In this document: positions 1 to 8,963 of the stretch, one piece after another
How positions within the stretch are numbered: the stretch's first letter is position 1
Layout of the letters: each line of letters begins with the position of its first letter
Assembly: GCF_022012305.1 (NCBI RefSeq)
Contig: NZ_JAKLTM010000006.1
Span: 62,001-126,000, forward strand
Origin: Ramlibacter paludis
GTDB lineage: Bacteria; Pseudomonadota; Gammaproteobacteria; Burkholderiales; Burkholderiaceae_C
Direction: 5' to 3'
DNA: 64,000 nt
Position numbers and translations under genes: made by a program
Notes under the pieces: model-generated
The model's input: only the letters and a program-made list of their open reading frames with translations
The model's database searches: none
Told to the model about the DNA's origin: nothing

Positions 1-70
1 GCATGGGACCTTGGTCCACTGGGACCGCCGCCGGCAAGACGCAAGCATCGGCCATTTCCGGAGGATGCCG

Positions 71-1285
71 ATGCCGCCTGCAAGGAGATCCGCAGCTGCC
101 CTGCTGCTGGCTGCGCTCGCCATGCATGCGCGGGCCGACGACGGCTACCGATTGCCGGGCGGCTTCGAGCCCATCCTGCACCTGCGCACCTACTACTTCG
201 ACCAGGAGACCACGAGCGGCGTTCCCAGCACCGCCTGGGCGCTGGGCGGCTGGGCCGGCCTGCGCAGCCCCTGGTGGGGCGACCTGCTGCAGCTGGAAAT
301 CATCGGCTACACGTCGCAGAAGCTGTACGGCCCCGAGGGCAAGGGCGGCACGCGCCTGCTCACCGCCGACCAGGGGTCCATCACGGTGCTGGGCGAGGCG
401 AATGCCTCCCTCAAGTTCGCCGGCCAGGTCTTCAGCGCCTGGCGGCAGCAGATCGACCGGCCCTTCATCAATCCCAACGACAGCCGCATGATCCCGCACA
501 CCTTCGAGGCCTACCTGCTCTCGGGGGCCGCGGGGCCGGCGCGCTACACCGGTGGCTACGTCACGAAGGTCAAGCTGCGCGACACCGACGACTTCGCCTG
601 GATGTCCGGCGTGGCCGGCGGCGCGGGTCCGCATCGCGGCGTCGCCCTGGCCGGCCTCGACTACAAGTTCGGCCAGGGCGGCCTGCTGCGGCTGGACGAA
701 CAGTATTCCGTCGACGTCTTCAACTCCTTCTACGCCGACATCCGCTACCCGCTGGAACTGGCGGACCGGACCACGCTGGTGCTCGGCGCCCAGGGCTATC
801 CGCAGAGGGCCGTGGGCGAGCGCCAGATCGGCTCCTTCACCACCTGGGGCTACGGCCTGCAGGCGGCGCTGGCGCACGGGCCGTTCGGCGCGCAACTCCA
901 TTGGACGCAGACCGGCAAGGGGCGCGACACGCTCAACCCCTACGGCCAGCACCCTTCCTACCTGAACCTGATGCAGGTGGCCTTCAACACCGCGGGCGAA
1001 AGGGCCTGGGGGCTGGGCGGCGACATCGACTTCGGGCCGTTTGGCGCACCCGGCCTGAAGGCGTCGGCCATCCACGCCAGCGGCAGCAACCGCATCGACT
1101 TCACGAGCGGCGCTCCCCTGCCGGACCGCAGCGAAACGAACGTGCAGCTGGCCTACGCCTTCGCCAGGGGCAGCGCGCTGGCGGGCCTGACGGGCGCCCT
1201 GCGCTACTCCTGGCTGCGCCAGGACGGGGCCCCGCGGGCCGGCGAGCAACTGCGCCTCTATTTCAACTACGACGTCCGCTTCTGA
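71..1285 (+). CDS. OprD-family outer membrane porin
   Basis: This 404-residue protein begins with a Sec signal peptide (basic MPPARR, then an Ala/Leu-rich core ending ARA before DDGYRLPGG). The mature part has alternating aromatic and polar residues and an early segment of the type LRTYYFD...AWALGGWAGL, which I recognise from the OprD porin family (substrate-specific 18-strand outer-membrane channels for small acids or basic amino acids). It ends in a typical barrel terminus, LYFNYDVRF, with C-terminal Phe. I chose the ATG at 71 because GGAGG lies 6 bases upstream; an in-frame ATG at 65 is too close to that site and the upstream extension is not signal-like. The substrate cannot be told from sequence. 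It runs the same way as the two following genes. Confidence 0.85.
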   Translation: MPPARRSAAALLLAALAMHARADDGYRLPGGFEPILHLRTYYFDQETTSGVPSTAWALGGWAGLRSPWWGDLLQLEIIGYTSQKLYGPEGKGGTRLLTADQGSITVLGEANASLKFAGQVFSAWRQQIDRPFINPNDSRMIPHTFEAYLLSGAAGPARYTGGYVTKVKLRDTDDFAWMSGVAGGAGPHRGVALAGLDYKFGQGGLLRLDEQYSVDVFNSFYADIRYPLELADRTTLVLGAQGYPQRAVGERQIGSFTTWGYGLQAALAHGPFGAQLHWTQTGKGRDTLNPYGQHPSYLNLMQVAFNTAGERAWGLGGDIDFGPFGAPGLKASAIHASGSNRIDFTSGAPLPDRSETNVQLAYAFARGSALAGLTGALRYSWLRQDGAPRAGEQLRLYFNYDVRF

Positions 1286-1336
1286 CACCGTCATCGGTGG
1301 CTGGCGCTGCGCCGCGTTTGGGACTACCGTTGTGGC

Positions 1337-2113
1337 ATGGACCAGGACGACTGGATCACGGGCCGGGTGACGCTGCGCATTGGCGCGCAGCCCGTCGACC
1401 TGGAAATGACGGTTCCGGCGCAGCCGGTGCCGCTGCACCGCATGATCCCCATCTTCCAGCAGGTCACCAACCTCTTCGTCGAGGCCAGCACGGGCGTCGC
1501 CGCGAGCGATGGGCGTGCAGTCTCGTGCAAGGCGGGCTGCGGCGCGTGCTGCCGCCAGGCCGTGCCGATTTCCGAAGCCGAGGTGCAGCAGATTTCCGAA
1601 CTGGTCGAAGCGATGCCCGAGCCGCGCCGCAGCGAGATCCGCGCACGCTTCGCCGCCGGCGTGGCACGCATCCGGCCCACCGGCTGGTTCGAGGCGATGG
1701 ATGCCACCGTCACCGCACCGCCGCCCGAGCCGGCGGAAGCGGCGCGGCAGAAACTCACCGACCTCGCCTTGCAGTACTTCCACCTGGGCGTGCCCTGCCC
1801 CTTCCTGGAAGACGAGTCCTGCTCCATCCATCCCGACCGGCCCCTGGCCTGCCGCGAGTACCTGGTGTCCTCGCCGGCCGAACACTGCGCGGTGCTGGCC
1901 TCGGGGACCGTGCGCAAGATCGAGATGGCGCTCAAGCCCTCGCGCATGCTGCGGCGGATCAGCCGCATCGAACGCTTCGGCCCGGGCCGCTTCCTGCCGC
2001 TGATCCTGGCGCTGGAACTCGCGCAGGACCATCCGCGCGAGCTGCCGCAGAAGACCGGGCCGCAGTGGATGGCCGATTTCTTCGGCGAGCTCGGACGGAC
2101 CCAGCAGGACTAG
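1337..2113 (+). CDS. YkgJ-family cysteine-cluster protein
   Basis: This is a 258-residue soluble protein with the Cys cluster CKAGCGACC (C-x3-C-x2-CC) near residue 65, and further cysteines in CPFLEDESC, ACREY and EHC in the second half. This arrangement is the hallmark of the YkgJ/CxxCxxCC family, which is thought to bind a metal or iron-sulfur cluster. No precise reaction is established for the family. It lacks a signal peptide and membrane segments. It lies 51 bases after the porin gene and 100 bases before an MFS gene, so co-transcription is possible but not shown. Confidence 0.75.
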   Translation: MDQDDWITGRVTLRIGAQPVDLEMTVPAQPVPLHRMIPIFQQVTNLFVEASTGVAASDGRAVSCKAGCGACCRQAVPISEAEVQQISELVEAMPEPRRSEIRARFAAGVARIRPTGWFEAMDATVTAPPPEPAEAARQKLTDLALQYFHLGVPCPFLEDESCSIHPDRPLACREYLVSSPAEHCAVLASGTVRKIEMALKPSRMLRRISRIERFGPGRFLPLILALELAQDHPRELPQKTGPQWMADFFGELGRTQQD

Positions 2114-2213
2114 AATTTCCAGCCGGGGACAAGGGCAGACTCCCCGCACCCAGGCGCGCCAGCGCCCAAGTTCTGCTCCTGGTCACGGGCACACGCCCGG
2201 ATGGGAGCACCGC

Positions 2214-3422
2214 TTGCACACCACCGTCCACCGCCTGCTGCTGGCCAAGGGCCTGCGCGCCTTCGCCGACGGCTTCGTCAGCCTGCTGCTGCCCTTGCAC
2301 CTGCTGCAACTGGGCTTCACGCCCTTCCAGGTCGGCTGCATCGCCACCACCACCTTGCTCGGCTCGGGGCTGCTCACGCTGCTCGTGGGCGCGCACGCGG
2401 GCCGGCATGCCTGGCGCACGCTCCTGCTGGCCGCCTGCGCGCTGATGGCCGCCACCGGCCTCGCGCTGGCCTCGCTCACCGGCTTCTGGCCGCTGCTGCT
2501 GGTGGCCTTCTTCGGCACCATCAATCCCTCGGGCGGCGATGTGAGCGTGTTCCTGCCGCTGGAACATGCGGTGGTCACCAGCCGCGTCGCGCCGCGCGAG
2601 CGCACGGCGGGCTTCGCCCGCTACAGCCTGGTCGGGACGCTGTCCGGCGCGTTCGGCGCGCTGGCGGCCGGCGTGCCGGCGGTGGCTGCGCAAAGGCTGG
2701 GCATTCCCCTGGGTGACGCGGTGCCAGCGATGTTCGTCGCCTACGCGCTGGTCGCGGGGCTCGCTGCCCTCGTCTACCGCGGACTGCCGCGCGGGCAGGA
2801 GGGTCCGGCCACCAGTCAACGCTCCGTGTTGGGGCCGTCGCGCCGCAACGTGCTGCTGCTGGCCGGCCTCTTCAGCATCGATGCCTTCGCCGGCGGCTTC
2901 CTGGTGCAGTCGCTGCTGGCCCTGTGGCTGTTCCAGCGCTTCGGCATGTCGCTCGAAACGGCGGGCACGCTGTTCTTCTGGACCGGCACGCTGGCCGCGC
3001 TGTCCTACCTGGTGGCGGCGCGCATCGCGGACCGGATCGGCCTGGTGCGGACCATGGTGTTCACGCACCTGCCTTCCAGCATCTGCCTGCTGGTGCTGCC
3101 CTTCTGCAGCGACGTGACGTGGGTGATCGCGCTGCTGCTGGTGCGCGGGGCGCTGTCGCAGATGGACGTGCCGACCCGCAGCTCCTACGTGATGGCGATC
3201 GTCACGCCGCCGGAGCGTGCGGCGGCGGCCAGCGTCACCTCGGTGCCGCGCAGCCTGGCGGCGGCGCTGAGCCCCGCCATCGCCGGCTACCTGCTGGGTG
3301 CGTCCACCTTCGGCTGGCCGCTGCTGGCCGGGGGCGCGCTGAAGATCGCCTACGACCTGCTGCTGCTGGCCATGTTCCACCGCATCCGGCCGCCGGAGGA
3401 GCAGGCCCGGGCGCCTAGTTGA
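2214..3422 (+). CDS. MFS transporter
   Basis: This 402-residue protein consists of about 12 hydrophobic segments with a polar loop near residues 190-205 between two six-helix halves, as expected for the major facilitator superfamily. It is an inner-membrane secondary transporter of unknown substrate. The start is a TTG at 2214, with GGGAG about 6 bases upstream; no ATG gives a full first helix, and the protein reads LLLAKGLRAFADGF directly into helix one. Its last 8 bases overlap the end of the convergent SYLF gene. Confidence 0.8.
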   Translation: MHTTVHRLLLAKGLRAFADGFVSLLLPLHLLQLGFTPFQVGCIATTTLLGSGLLTLLVGAHAGRHAWRTLLLAACALMAATGLALASLTGFWPLLLVAFFGTINPSGGDVSVFLPLEHAVVTSRVAPRERTAGFARYSLVGTLSGAFGALAAGVPAVAAQRLGIPLGDAVPAMFVAYALVAGLAALVYRGLPRGQEGPATSQRSVLGPSRRNVLLLAGLFSIDAFAGGFLVQSLLALWLFQRFGMSLETAGTLFFWTGTLAALSYLVAARIADRIGLVRTMVFTHLPSSICLLVLPFCSDVTWVIALLLVRGALSQMDVPTRSSYVMAIVTPPERAAAASVTSVPRSLAAALSPAIAGYLLGASTFGWPLLAGGALKIAYDLLLLAMFHRIRPPEEQARAPS

Positions 3423-3975
3423 AGTCCTTGTCCTTCCAGGCCTTCAGGCCCGAAACCGCGCCGCCTGCCTGCAGGCCGGCCTTGGTCAGCGAGTACATGC
3501 GGCCGCCCTGGATGTTGCCCGCGCCGGCACCGACGTTGGCATTGGCGCTGCCGCCCGCGCCCACGCCGGCGGCAGCGCTGGCCGAGGCGTCCCAGCCCTT
3601 GTCGATGAAATCGGCCACCGCCTTCGGGCTGTCGAAGATGAACAGGTAGCGCGTGTTGGACGCGCCGAGCTGGAGGCCCGCGCTGGCTTGCGCGATGTTC
3701 ATGTAGGTGTCCTTGCCGGACTGGTTGTCGTGCGCGAAGCCGCGGCCACCGGCGCCGCCCAGCCCGAAGCTCAGGCCGAAGGTGGTGAACACCGCGTAGC
3801 CGGGCGCCTTGGCCACGGCGTCCTTCAGCTTGGGATCGGCCTTGTAGAAGTCCTGCAAGGCCTTCATGGCCTTGTCCTTCACTTCGGCCTGCTTGGCCGC
3901 GTTGTCCTGGGCGAAAGCCGGCGCTCCGGACGCGGCCAGCGCGGAGGCGAACAGGAAGAATTGGCGTCGTTGCAT
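3415..3975 (-). CDS. SYLF-domain (YSC84-like) lipid-binding protein, exported
   Basis: This 186-residue protein has an N-terminal signal sequence (MQRRQFFLFASALAASGAPAFA) and then a Ysc84/SYLF-type domain with the pattern APGYAVFTTFGLSFGLGGAGGRGF and a later SNTRYLFIFDSPKAVADFIDKGW. SYLF proteins bind membranes or phosphoinositides in eukaryotes; the bacterial exported versions have no firm role. I prefer the ATG at 3975, with GGGG 5 bases before it, over a GTG at 3981. The Gly/Ala/Asn-rich stretch near residues 145-160 is low complexity but in frame. Confidence 0.75.
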   Translation of the reverse strand: MQRRQFFLFASALAASGAPAFAQDNAAKQAEVKDKAMKALQDFYKADPKLKDAVAKAPGYAVFTTFGLSFGLGGAGGRGFAHDNQSGKDTYMNIAQASAGLQLGASNTRYLFIFDSPKAVADFIDKGWDASASAAAGVGAGGSANANVGAGAGNIQGGRMYSLTKAGLQAGGAVSGLKAWKDKDFN

Positions 3976-4058
3976 GGGCACCCCGGGCGTAGAGACAGGG
4001 GACGCATTATTCGGACGCGCCGCGCTTTGCCGCAGTTGGACCTAGGTCCCATGCAGGC

Positions 4059-4095
4059 AAAAAGCAAAAGCCCGCCCCCTTGCGGGAGCGGGCTT
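4059..4095 (-). terminator. rho-independent terminator of tRNA-Val
   Basis: On the minus strand a GC-rich stem (AAGCCCGC arm at 4088-4095 pairing with 4068-4075, plus inner G/C pairs) is followed by a T-rich tract at 4059-4069. It lies 13 bases past the CCA end of the tRNA. Confidence 0.8.
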
Positions 4096-4107
4096 CGTGC
4101 GCGGTTC

Positions 4108-4182
4108 TGGTGGGCCGTGGAGAGATCGAATCTCCGACATCCTCCACGTCAAAGAGGCGCTCTACCGCTGAGCTAACGGCCC
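4108..4182 (-). tRNA. tRNA-Val (anticodon GAC)
   Basis: I folded this by eye. The acceptor arm GGGCCGT pairs with ACGGCCC, followed by A73 and an encoded CCA. The D arm GCTC/GAGC, an anticodon stem CCTCT/GGAGG with loop TTGACGT (anticodon GAC), and a T arm GGAGA/TCTCC with loop TTCGATC are all present. The GAC anticodon reads valine codons GTC and GTT. It is a single-gene unit between the SYLF gene and the relA operon. Confidence 0.95.
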
Positions 4183-4231
4183 GTGTTCCTCGCGCCACCC
4201 CTTGCGGATGCGGTGCGCGTCACAGCCTCGG

Positions 4232-4262
4232 AGTATAGCAAAAACCTGGCGCCGCCCATCAA
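4232..4262 (-). promoter_or_regulatory. probable promoter of tRNA-Val
   Basis: Reading the minus strand, an extended -10 element TGCTATACT occupies 4240-4232. A TTGATG candidate -35 lies at 4262-4257, with a long spacing of 19 that the extended -10 could offset. It starts inside the last codons of the preceding hypothetical gene and would give a leader of roughly 40 bases. Confidence 0.5.
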
Positions 4263-4618
4263 AGCGGTCCCCAGGGCTTCTTCTTGCGCTGCGCGTGCGG
4301 CAGGCTCTCGCGCAAGGCCCGGGCCTGGGCGCGCGCCTGCCACAAGGCCTTCAGTTCGGCGGGCGACTCGCGCAGCCACAGCTGGTAGTTCGTCTTGCGG
4401 GCGGCGCCCGCCTGCAGGGCGACGGTCCAGGAGAACGGCGCCGCCTCGCGGTACGAGGCCGTGACCGGCGCGCCGGCGCGGATGCGGCGCGCCAGCGTGG
4501 CGCCCGAGCTTTCGTAGACGGCTGCGTCCGAGCCGTCGCGGCGCTCGGGGCGGCACTCCACCCGGGTGGCGAGCTCGCAGGCGAGCAGCAGCAGGTCGGT
4601 GGCCGAGGGTTCGCTCAT
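4259..4618 (-). CDS. hypothetical protein, last gene of the relA operon
   Basis: I do not recognise this 119-residue protein. It begins MSEPSATDLLLLACELATRVEC, has no clear membrane segment or signal peptide, and ends in a basic tail (HAQRKKKPWGPL). Its ATG overlaps the stop of the amidohydrolase gene as ATGA, so translation is probably coupled. The longer open frame upstream of 4618 is a shadow of the amidohydrolase gene. The segment SYREAAPFSWTVALQAGAARKTNYQLWLRE is the best-structured part. Confidence 0.65.
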   Translation of the reverse strand: MSEPSATDLLLLACELATRVECRPERRDGSDAAVYESSGATLARRIRAGAPVTASYREAAPFSWTVALQAGAARKTNYQLWLRESPAELKALWQARAQARALRESLPHAQRKKKPWGPL

Positions 4619-5772
4619 CGCACGACCTGGCCCGCTGCGATCACCAGTTGCCGCGCCGGACGGGCCACCACCGCTTCGGCGACATTCGCGGCCTGCACCA
4701 GCACCAGGTCGGCGCGGCAACCGGCCTTCAGCCCGTAATCCGCGAAACCGCAGACGCGGGCGCCGGCGTGCGTCACCGCATCGAACGCCAGGGCGATCTC
4801 GTCGTCGCGCCGCAGGTTGTTGCGCAGGCCGACCAGCATCGCGCGCTCCAGCATGTCGGGGCGGCCATACGGCGTCCAGGCGTCGCGGATGCCGTCGTTG
4901 CCGGCCGCCACGGCCACGCCGGCCGCCACGCATTCCTTCAGCGGCGGCACCGGGCGCGAAGCGGTGCCGGTGCTGATCACGGCGACCTGCAGCCGCGCCA
5001 TCCGCACCAGGAGCGCAGCACGCCGCGCAGCCACGACGTCGCCGAGGCAGAAGCAGTGGCTGATGGCCACCTTCCCCTGCATCCCGAGGGCTTGCGTGCG
5101 ATCGAGGATGGCGTCCAGCGTGCGCGCGCCCTCCTCGCCGGCCTCGTGCAGGTGGATGTCCAGCGGCTTGCCGTGCCGCAGCGCCAGCGCGAACAGCAGG
5201 TCCAGCGATGCTGCCGCATCGCCATCGATGGCCTGCGGATCCAGGCCACCCAATACGTCCGCGCCCAGCCGGAGGGACTCCTCCAGCAGTTCGAAGGTCC
5301 CGGGCCGCGCCAGCAGGCCGGACTGCGGAAAGGCCACGACCTGGATTTCCATCGGCCCACGCATCGCTTCGCGCGTTGCCAGCACCCCGTGCAGGTGCTT
5401 CAGGCCGGCCTCCGTATCGACGTCGACATGCGTGCGCAAGCGTGTCGTGCCCTGGGCCAGGAACTCGCGCGCCAGCCGCAGCGACTGCGCGCCTGCATCG
5501 TGGCCGCTCCCGGCGCGCCAGCGCCGCTCGTTGGCGATGCGGTCCTCCAGGCGCGGGCCGACTTCGTTCACGTACCAGGGCAGGCCCCAATGGGTCTTGT
5601 CCAGGTGCGTGTGCGACTCGACCAGGCCGGGCAGCAGCAAGGCGCCCTCGCCCTCGATCACTTCCGCCTCGCAGCGCAAGCCGGGGCCGATGGCCGCGAT
5701 GCGGCCGTCGCGCACGGCGACGTCGACCGCGCCCGCCCCCAGCGGCCGCACGTTGCGCAGCAGCAGGTCCAT
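4615..5772 (-). CDS. amidohydrolase, cytosine deaminase (CodA)-like
   Basis: This is a 385-residue metal-dependent hydrolase of the amidohydrolase superfamily. The metal-ligand motifs are visible in order: ESHTHLDKTHWG (HxH near residue 62), DIHLHEAGEEG (HxH plus downstream acids), ISHCFC, and the final GNDGIRDAW that carries the catalytic Asp. This motif set is closest to the CodA / N-isopropylammelide hydrolase group that deaminates or hydrolyses nitrogen heterocycles. The true substrate is not determined. The start ATG at 5772 shares one base with the relA stop (TGATG), so it is coupled to relA. Confidence 0.8.
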   Translation of the reverse strand: MDLLLRNVRPLGAGAVDVAVRDGRIAAIGPGLRCEAEVIEGEGALLLPGLVESHTHLDKTHWGLPWYVNEVGPRLEDRIANERRWRAGSGHDAGAQSLRLAREFLAQGTTRLRTHVDVDTEAGLKHLHGVLATREAMRGPMEIQVVAFPQSGLLARPGTFELLEESLRLGADVLGGLDPQAIDGDAAASLDLLFALALRHGKPLDIHLHEAGEEGARTLDAILDRTQALGMQGKVAISHCFCLGDVVAARRAALLVRMARLQVAVISTGTASRPVPPLKECVAAGVAVAAGNDGIRDAWTPYGRPDMLERAMLVGLRNNLRRDDEIALAFDAVTHAGARVCGFADYGLKAGCRADLVLVQAANVAEAVVARPARQLVIAAGQVVR

Positions 5773-7976
5773 CACCGCCGGCGCGCCGAGCGCACGCCGT
5801 TCACGTCGCGCACGATCCCCAGCACCTTGGCCAGCCGCTGCGAATCCGAGGTCTCCACCGTGAACGTCATCCAGGCCGTGCCCTTGACGGTCTGCGTCTG
5901 CACGCCGATCACGTTCATCTTCTCCTTGGCGAAGACTTCGGAGATGTCGCGCAGCAGGCCCTGCCGGTCGGCGGCTTCGATCGCCACGTCCACCGGATAC
6001 ACCGCGGCGTCGTCCTTGCGCGGTGCGCCCCACTCCACTTCGATGATCCGTTCCGGCGCGCGGGCGGACATCTCGCGGAAATTGGAGCAGTCGACGCGGT
6101 GGATGCTCACGCCCTTGCCGCGCGTGACGAAGCCGCTGATCGCGTCCGGCGGCGCCGGCTTGCAGCACTTGGCCAGCTGCGTCATGAGCGAATCCACGCC
6201 CACCACCAGCACGCCGCCCTTGCCTGAGCGCGACGGCGCCTTGGCCTTCTTCAGCACCAGGCCGTCGTCGTGCTGCTGCGCCTCGCGCTGCGGATGCAGC
6301 AGCACCTCGATGCTGCGCAGGGAGAACTCGTCCTTGCCGACCACGTAGAACAGGTCCTCGGCGGACTTGAACCCGAGCTGCGACGCCAGGTCGTCGAGCT
6401 TCATCGCCGTGCGGCCTTCGCGCTGCAGCAGCCTTTCCACCAAGTCGCGGCCGCGGGACTCGGTCTCGTGGCGCACCTGCTCGTTGAACCAGGCCCGCGC
6501 CTTGGCCCGCGCGCGGTGGCTGGCCAGGAAGCCGAGTTCGGGATTGAGCCAGTCGCGCGAGGGCCCGCCCTCCTTGGCCGCGACGATCTCCACGGTCTGG
6601 CCGTTGTGCAGCTGCGTGTTCAGCGGAACCATGACGCCGTCGACGCGCGCCCCGCGGCAACGGTGCCCGAGGCTGGTGTGCACGGTGTAGGCGAAGTCGA
6701 CCGGCGTCGCGCCCTGCGGCAGCTCGATGATCGATGCCTGCGGCGTCAGCACGTAGATGCGATCCTCGAACAGGCCTTCGGCGGAGCCGGCCAAGTCGCG
6801 CTCCCAGGCCAGCAGCTGGCGCAGCACCGCGATCTTGGTGTCGTAGTTGCCGCTGGCGGCCACGCCCGCATAACCCTTGTGGCCGGCCTCCTTGTAGGCC
6901 CAGTGCGCGGCGACGCCGTGCTCAGCGTGGTCGTGCATCGCCTGCGTGCGGATCTGGATCTCGATCGGGCGCCCGGCCTCGTCGCGCACGATGGTGTGCA
7001 GCGACTGGTAGCCGTTCGGCTTGGGCCGCGCGATGTAGTCGTCGAATTCCTCCAGGATCGGCGAGAAGCGCGAGTGCACCCAGGCCAGCGCCGCGTAGCA
7101 GTCGTTGACGTCGGGCACGATCACGCGCAGCGCGCGCACGTCGAGCACCTTCTCGAAGTTGAGCGACTTGCCGCGCATCTTCTTGACGATGCTGTAGATG
7201 TGCTTGGGGCGGCCCTGCACCTGCGCCCGTATGCCCTGCCGCTTGAGGTCGGCTTCGAGCTCCGTGCGCAGCTTCTGCACGTAGTCTTCGCGCTCGACCC
7301 GCTTCTCGTCCAGCCAGCCGGCGACGCGCTTGTAGGTCTCGGGTTCGAGGAAGCGGAAGGCCAGGTCTTCCATCTCCCACTTCACCTGCCAGATGCCCAG
7401 CCGGTTGGCCAGCGGCGCGAAGACGTGCAGCGCCTCGTAGGCCACGCCCGGCGCCACCGCCCGCTTGGTCGCCGCGTACCAGCGCAGCGTGCGCAGGCGC
7501 GAGGCCAGGCGCAGCATCACCACGCGCAGGTCGCGCGAGAAGGCCAGCAGCATCTTGCGCACGTTCTCGGTCTGCACGCGCGGGTCGTCGACCAGGTGCG
7601 CCGTGACCTCGGCGCCGCGCGCCTGCTGCTGCACGCGCACCAGCTTGTTGGTCTCGATCGCGAGCGCCGCATAGCTGTCGCCGAAGGCCTTGGCGATCAC
7701 CTCCTGCGGCTTGTTCAGGTGGTGCGAGGCATAGACCAAGTAGCTCGCGGCCTGCATGGCCTCGGAGCCGCCCATGGACTTGAGGATCTCGGCGACGGCG
7801 TCGGCATGCGCGAGCGTGTTCTCGCCGGTGTCCAGCGTCTCGCTGGCGATCAGCGGCTCGGCGAACGCGCGCGCGCGGGCGAGCGCATTGGCCTGGTGGG
7901 GCAGCGCCTGTTCGGCGGCGGCCACCAGCTCGGGGACGGCGGCAGCTTCAACCAGCTCCGCGGAATGGCTTTTCAT
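5772..7976 (-). CDS. relA: RelA-type (p)ppGpp synthetase
   Basis: This 734-residue protein has the full long-RSH layout. A degenerate HD hydrolase domain occupies about residues 30-190, the synthetase about 215-350 (GRPKHIYSIVKKM; EEFDDYIARPKPNGYQSLHT), TGS about 395-460, a zinc-finger region with CCKP, and a C-terminal ACT domain (about 655-730). The hydrolase HD pair is missing: where bifunctional enzymes have LHDxxED this reads VYASHHLNK. The synthetase carries the acidic EFDD motif typical of RelA rather than the RFKD of SpoT. It is therefore predicted to make (p)ppGpp at starved ribosomes without degrading it. The first 29 bases overlap the end of the upstream hydrolase gene; the next Met is too far in to be an alternative. 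Confidence 0.93.
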   Translation of the reverse strand: MKSHSAELVEAAAVPELVAAAEQALPHQANALARARAFAEPLIASETLDTGENTLAHADAVAEILKSMGGSEAMQAASYLVYASHHLNKPQEVIAKAFGDSYAALAIETNKLVRVQQQARGAEVTAHLVDDPRVQTENVRKMLLAFSRDLRVVMLRLASRLRTLRWYAATKRAVAPGVAYEALHVFAPLANRLGIWQVKWEMEDLAFRFLEPETYKRVAGWLDEKRVEREDYVQKLRTELEADLKRQGIRAQVQGRPKHIYSIVKKMRGKSLNFEKVLDVRALRVIVPDVNDCYAALAWVHSRFSPILEEFDDYIARPKPNGYQSLHTIVRDEAGRPIEIQIRTQAMHDHAEHGVAAHWAYKEAGHKGYAGVAASGNYDTKIAVLRQLLAWERDLAGSAEGLFEDRIYVLTPQASIIELPQGATPVDFAYTVHTSLGHRCRGARVDGVMVPLNTQLHNGQTVEIVAAKEGGPSRDWLNPELGFLASHRARAKARAWFNEQVRHETESRGRDLVERLLQREGRTAMKLDDLASQLGFKSAEDLFYVVGKDEFSLRSIEVLLHPQREAQQHDDGLVLKKAKAPSRSGKGGVLVVGVDSLMTQLAKCCKPAPPDAISGFVTRGKGVSIHRVDCSNFREMSARAPERIIEVEWGAPRKDDAAVYPVDVAIEAADRQGLLRDISEVFAKEKMNVIGVQTQTVKGTAWMTFTVETSDSQRLAKVLGIVRDVNGVRSARRR

Positions 7977-8889
7977 CGGCAGCGGTGTCGGGTAGCAGGA
8001 AGGAGGCGACCGCCTCCACCTGGGAAGGAGAGATCAGGGTCGGCGCATGGCCCACCCCTTCGAATTCGACGAGACGAGCGCGCGGTCCGCGGCGGCCCAT
8101 CTCCGCCGCGGTCTCGCGCGCCAGCAGGTCCGACTGCGCGCCGCGCAGCAGCAGCGTGTCGGCGCGGATCGCGTCATAGGCCTGCCACAGCGCGGCCTGG
8201 CCGGCGGCCGCCATCTTTTCGTCCAGCGCCCGGAATGGGACGGCGATGGCCGGGTCGTAATGCAGCGTGAAGCCGCCTTCGGGCAGCGGCTTCACCATGG
8301 CCTGCGACAGCGCCAGCCATTGCTCGGGCGTGTGCGGGCCGAAGCTGGAGGAGATCTGCCACATCGCATCGGCGGCCTGCTGCACCGACTCGAAGCGGCC
8401 GGTGTTGCCGAGATACGTGCCGATGCGCTGCAGCGAGGCCCACTGGATCGCCGGGCCGACGTCGTTCAGCACCAGCTTGCGGATGGGCGCGGGCAGCGGC
8501 AGGCCCGGCGTGCCGGCGACGCCCATGCCGATCAGGCCGCCCATGCTGGTGCCCACCCAGTCGAGCGTGCGAACCGGGGCCTGCGCGTTCAACTGCGCCA
8601 GCAGCGCCAGCATGTCGGCCACATAGGTCGGCACGCCGTAGCCCATGGGATCGGCCAGCCAGTCGCTGCGGCCGCGGCCGACGACGTCCGGGCAGGCGAT
8701 GCGCAGCGGCGTGCTGCTGCGCGCCAGCAGCCCCTGCGCGAGCGCATCGAAGTCGCGGCCCTGGCGCGAGAGGCCGTGGACGCAGACGACCACGTGCGGC
8801 GCGGCGGCGTCGCCCCACAGCCAGTAGGCCATGCGGTGCGTGCCGCCCGCGTCGGGGCAGGATACGTAATTCAGCGTAGGTGCGGTCAT
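7948..8889 (-). CDS. alpha/beta-fold hydrolase
   Basis: This 313-residue soluble enzyme has the alpha/beta-hydrolase signature. The HG of the oxyanion region is VCVHGLSRQGRDF, the nucleophile elbow is GTSMGG (Ser near residue 116), the acid is probably the Asp in RGAQSDLL, and the His is in GVGHAPTL near the C-terminus. The substrate is unknown; esterase or lactonase activity is plausible. It is the first gene of the relA chain, and its end overlaps the relA start by 29 bases. Confidence 0.8.
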   Translation of the reverse strand: MTAPTLNYVSCPDAGGTHRMAYWLWGDAAAPHVVVCVHGLSRQGRDFDALAQGLLARSSTPLRIACPDVVGRGRSDWLADPMGYGVPTYVADMLALLAQLNAQAPVRTLDWVGTSMGGLIGMGVAGTPGLPLPAPIRKLVLNDVGPAIQWASLQRIGTYLGNTGRFESVQQAADAMWQISSSFGPHTPEQWLALSQAMVKPLPEGGFTLHYDPAIAVPFRALDEKMAAAGQAALWQAYDAIRADTLLLRGAQSDLLARETAAEMGRRGPRARLVEFEGVGHAPTLISPSQVEAVASFLLPDTAADEKPFRGAG

Positions 8890-8963
8890 GGATGCGCGAT
8901 TGCCGGGATACTTTGATACTGCCGGCTTGGCCGCATCATCGTAATAGATCCCGGAGAAACTAC

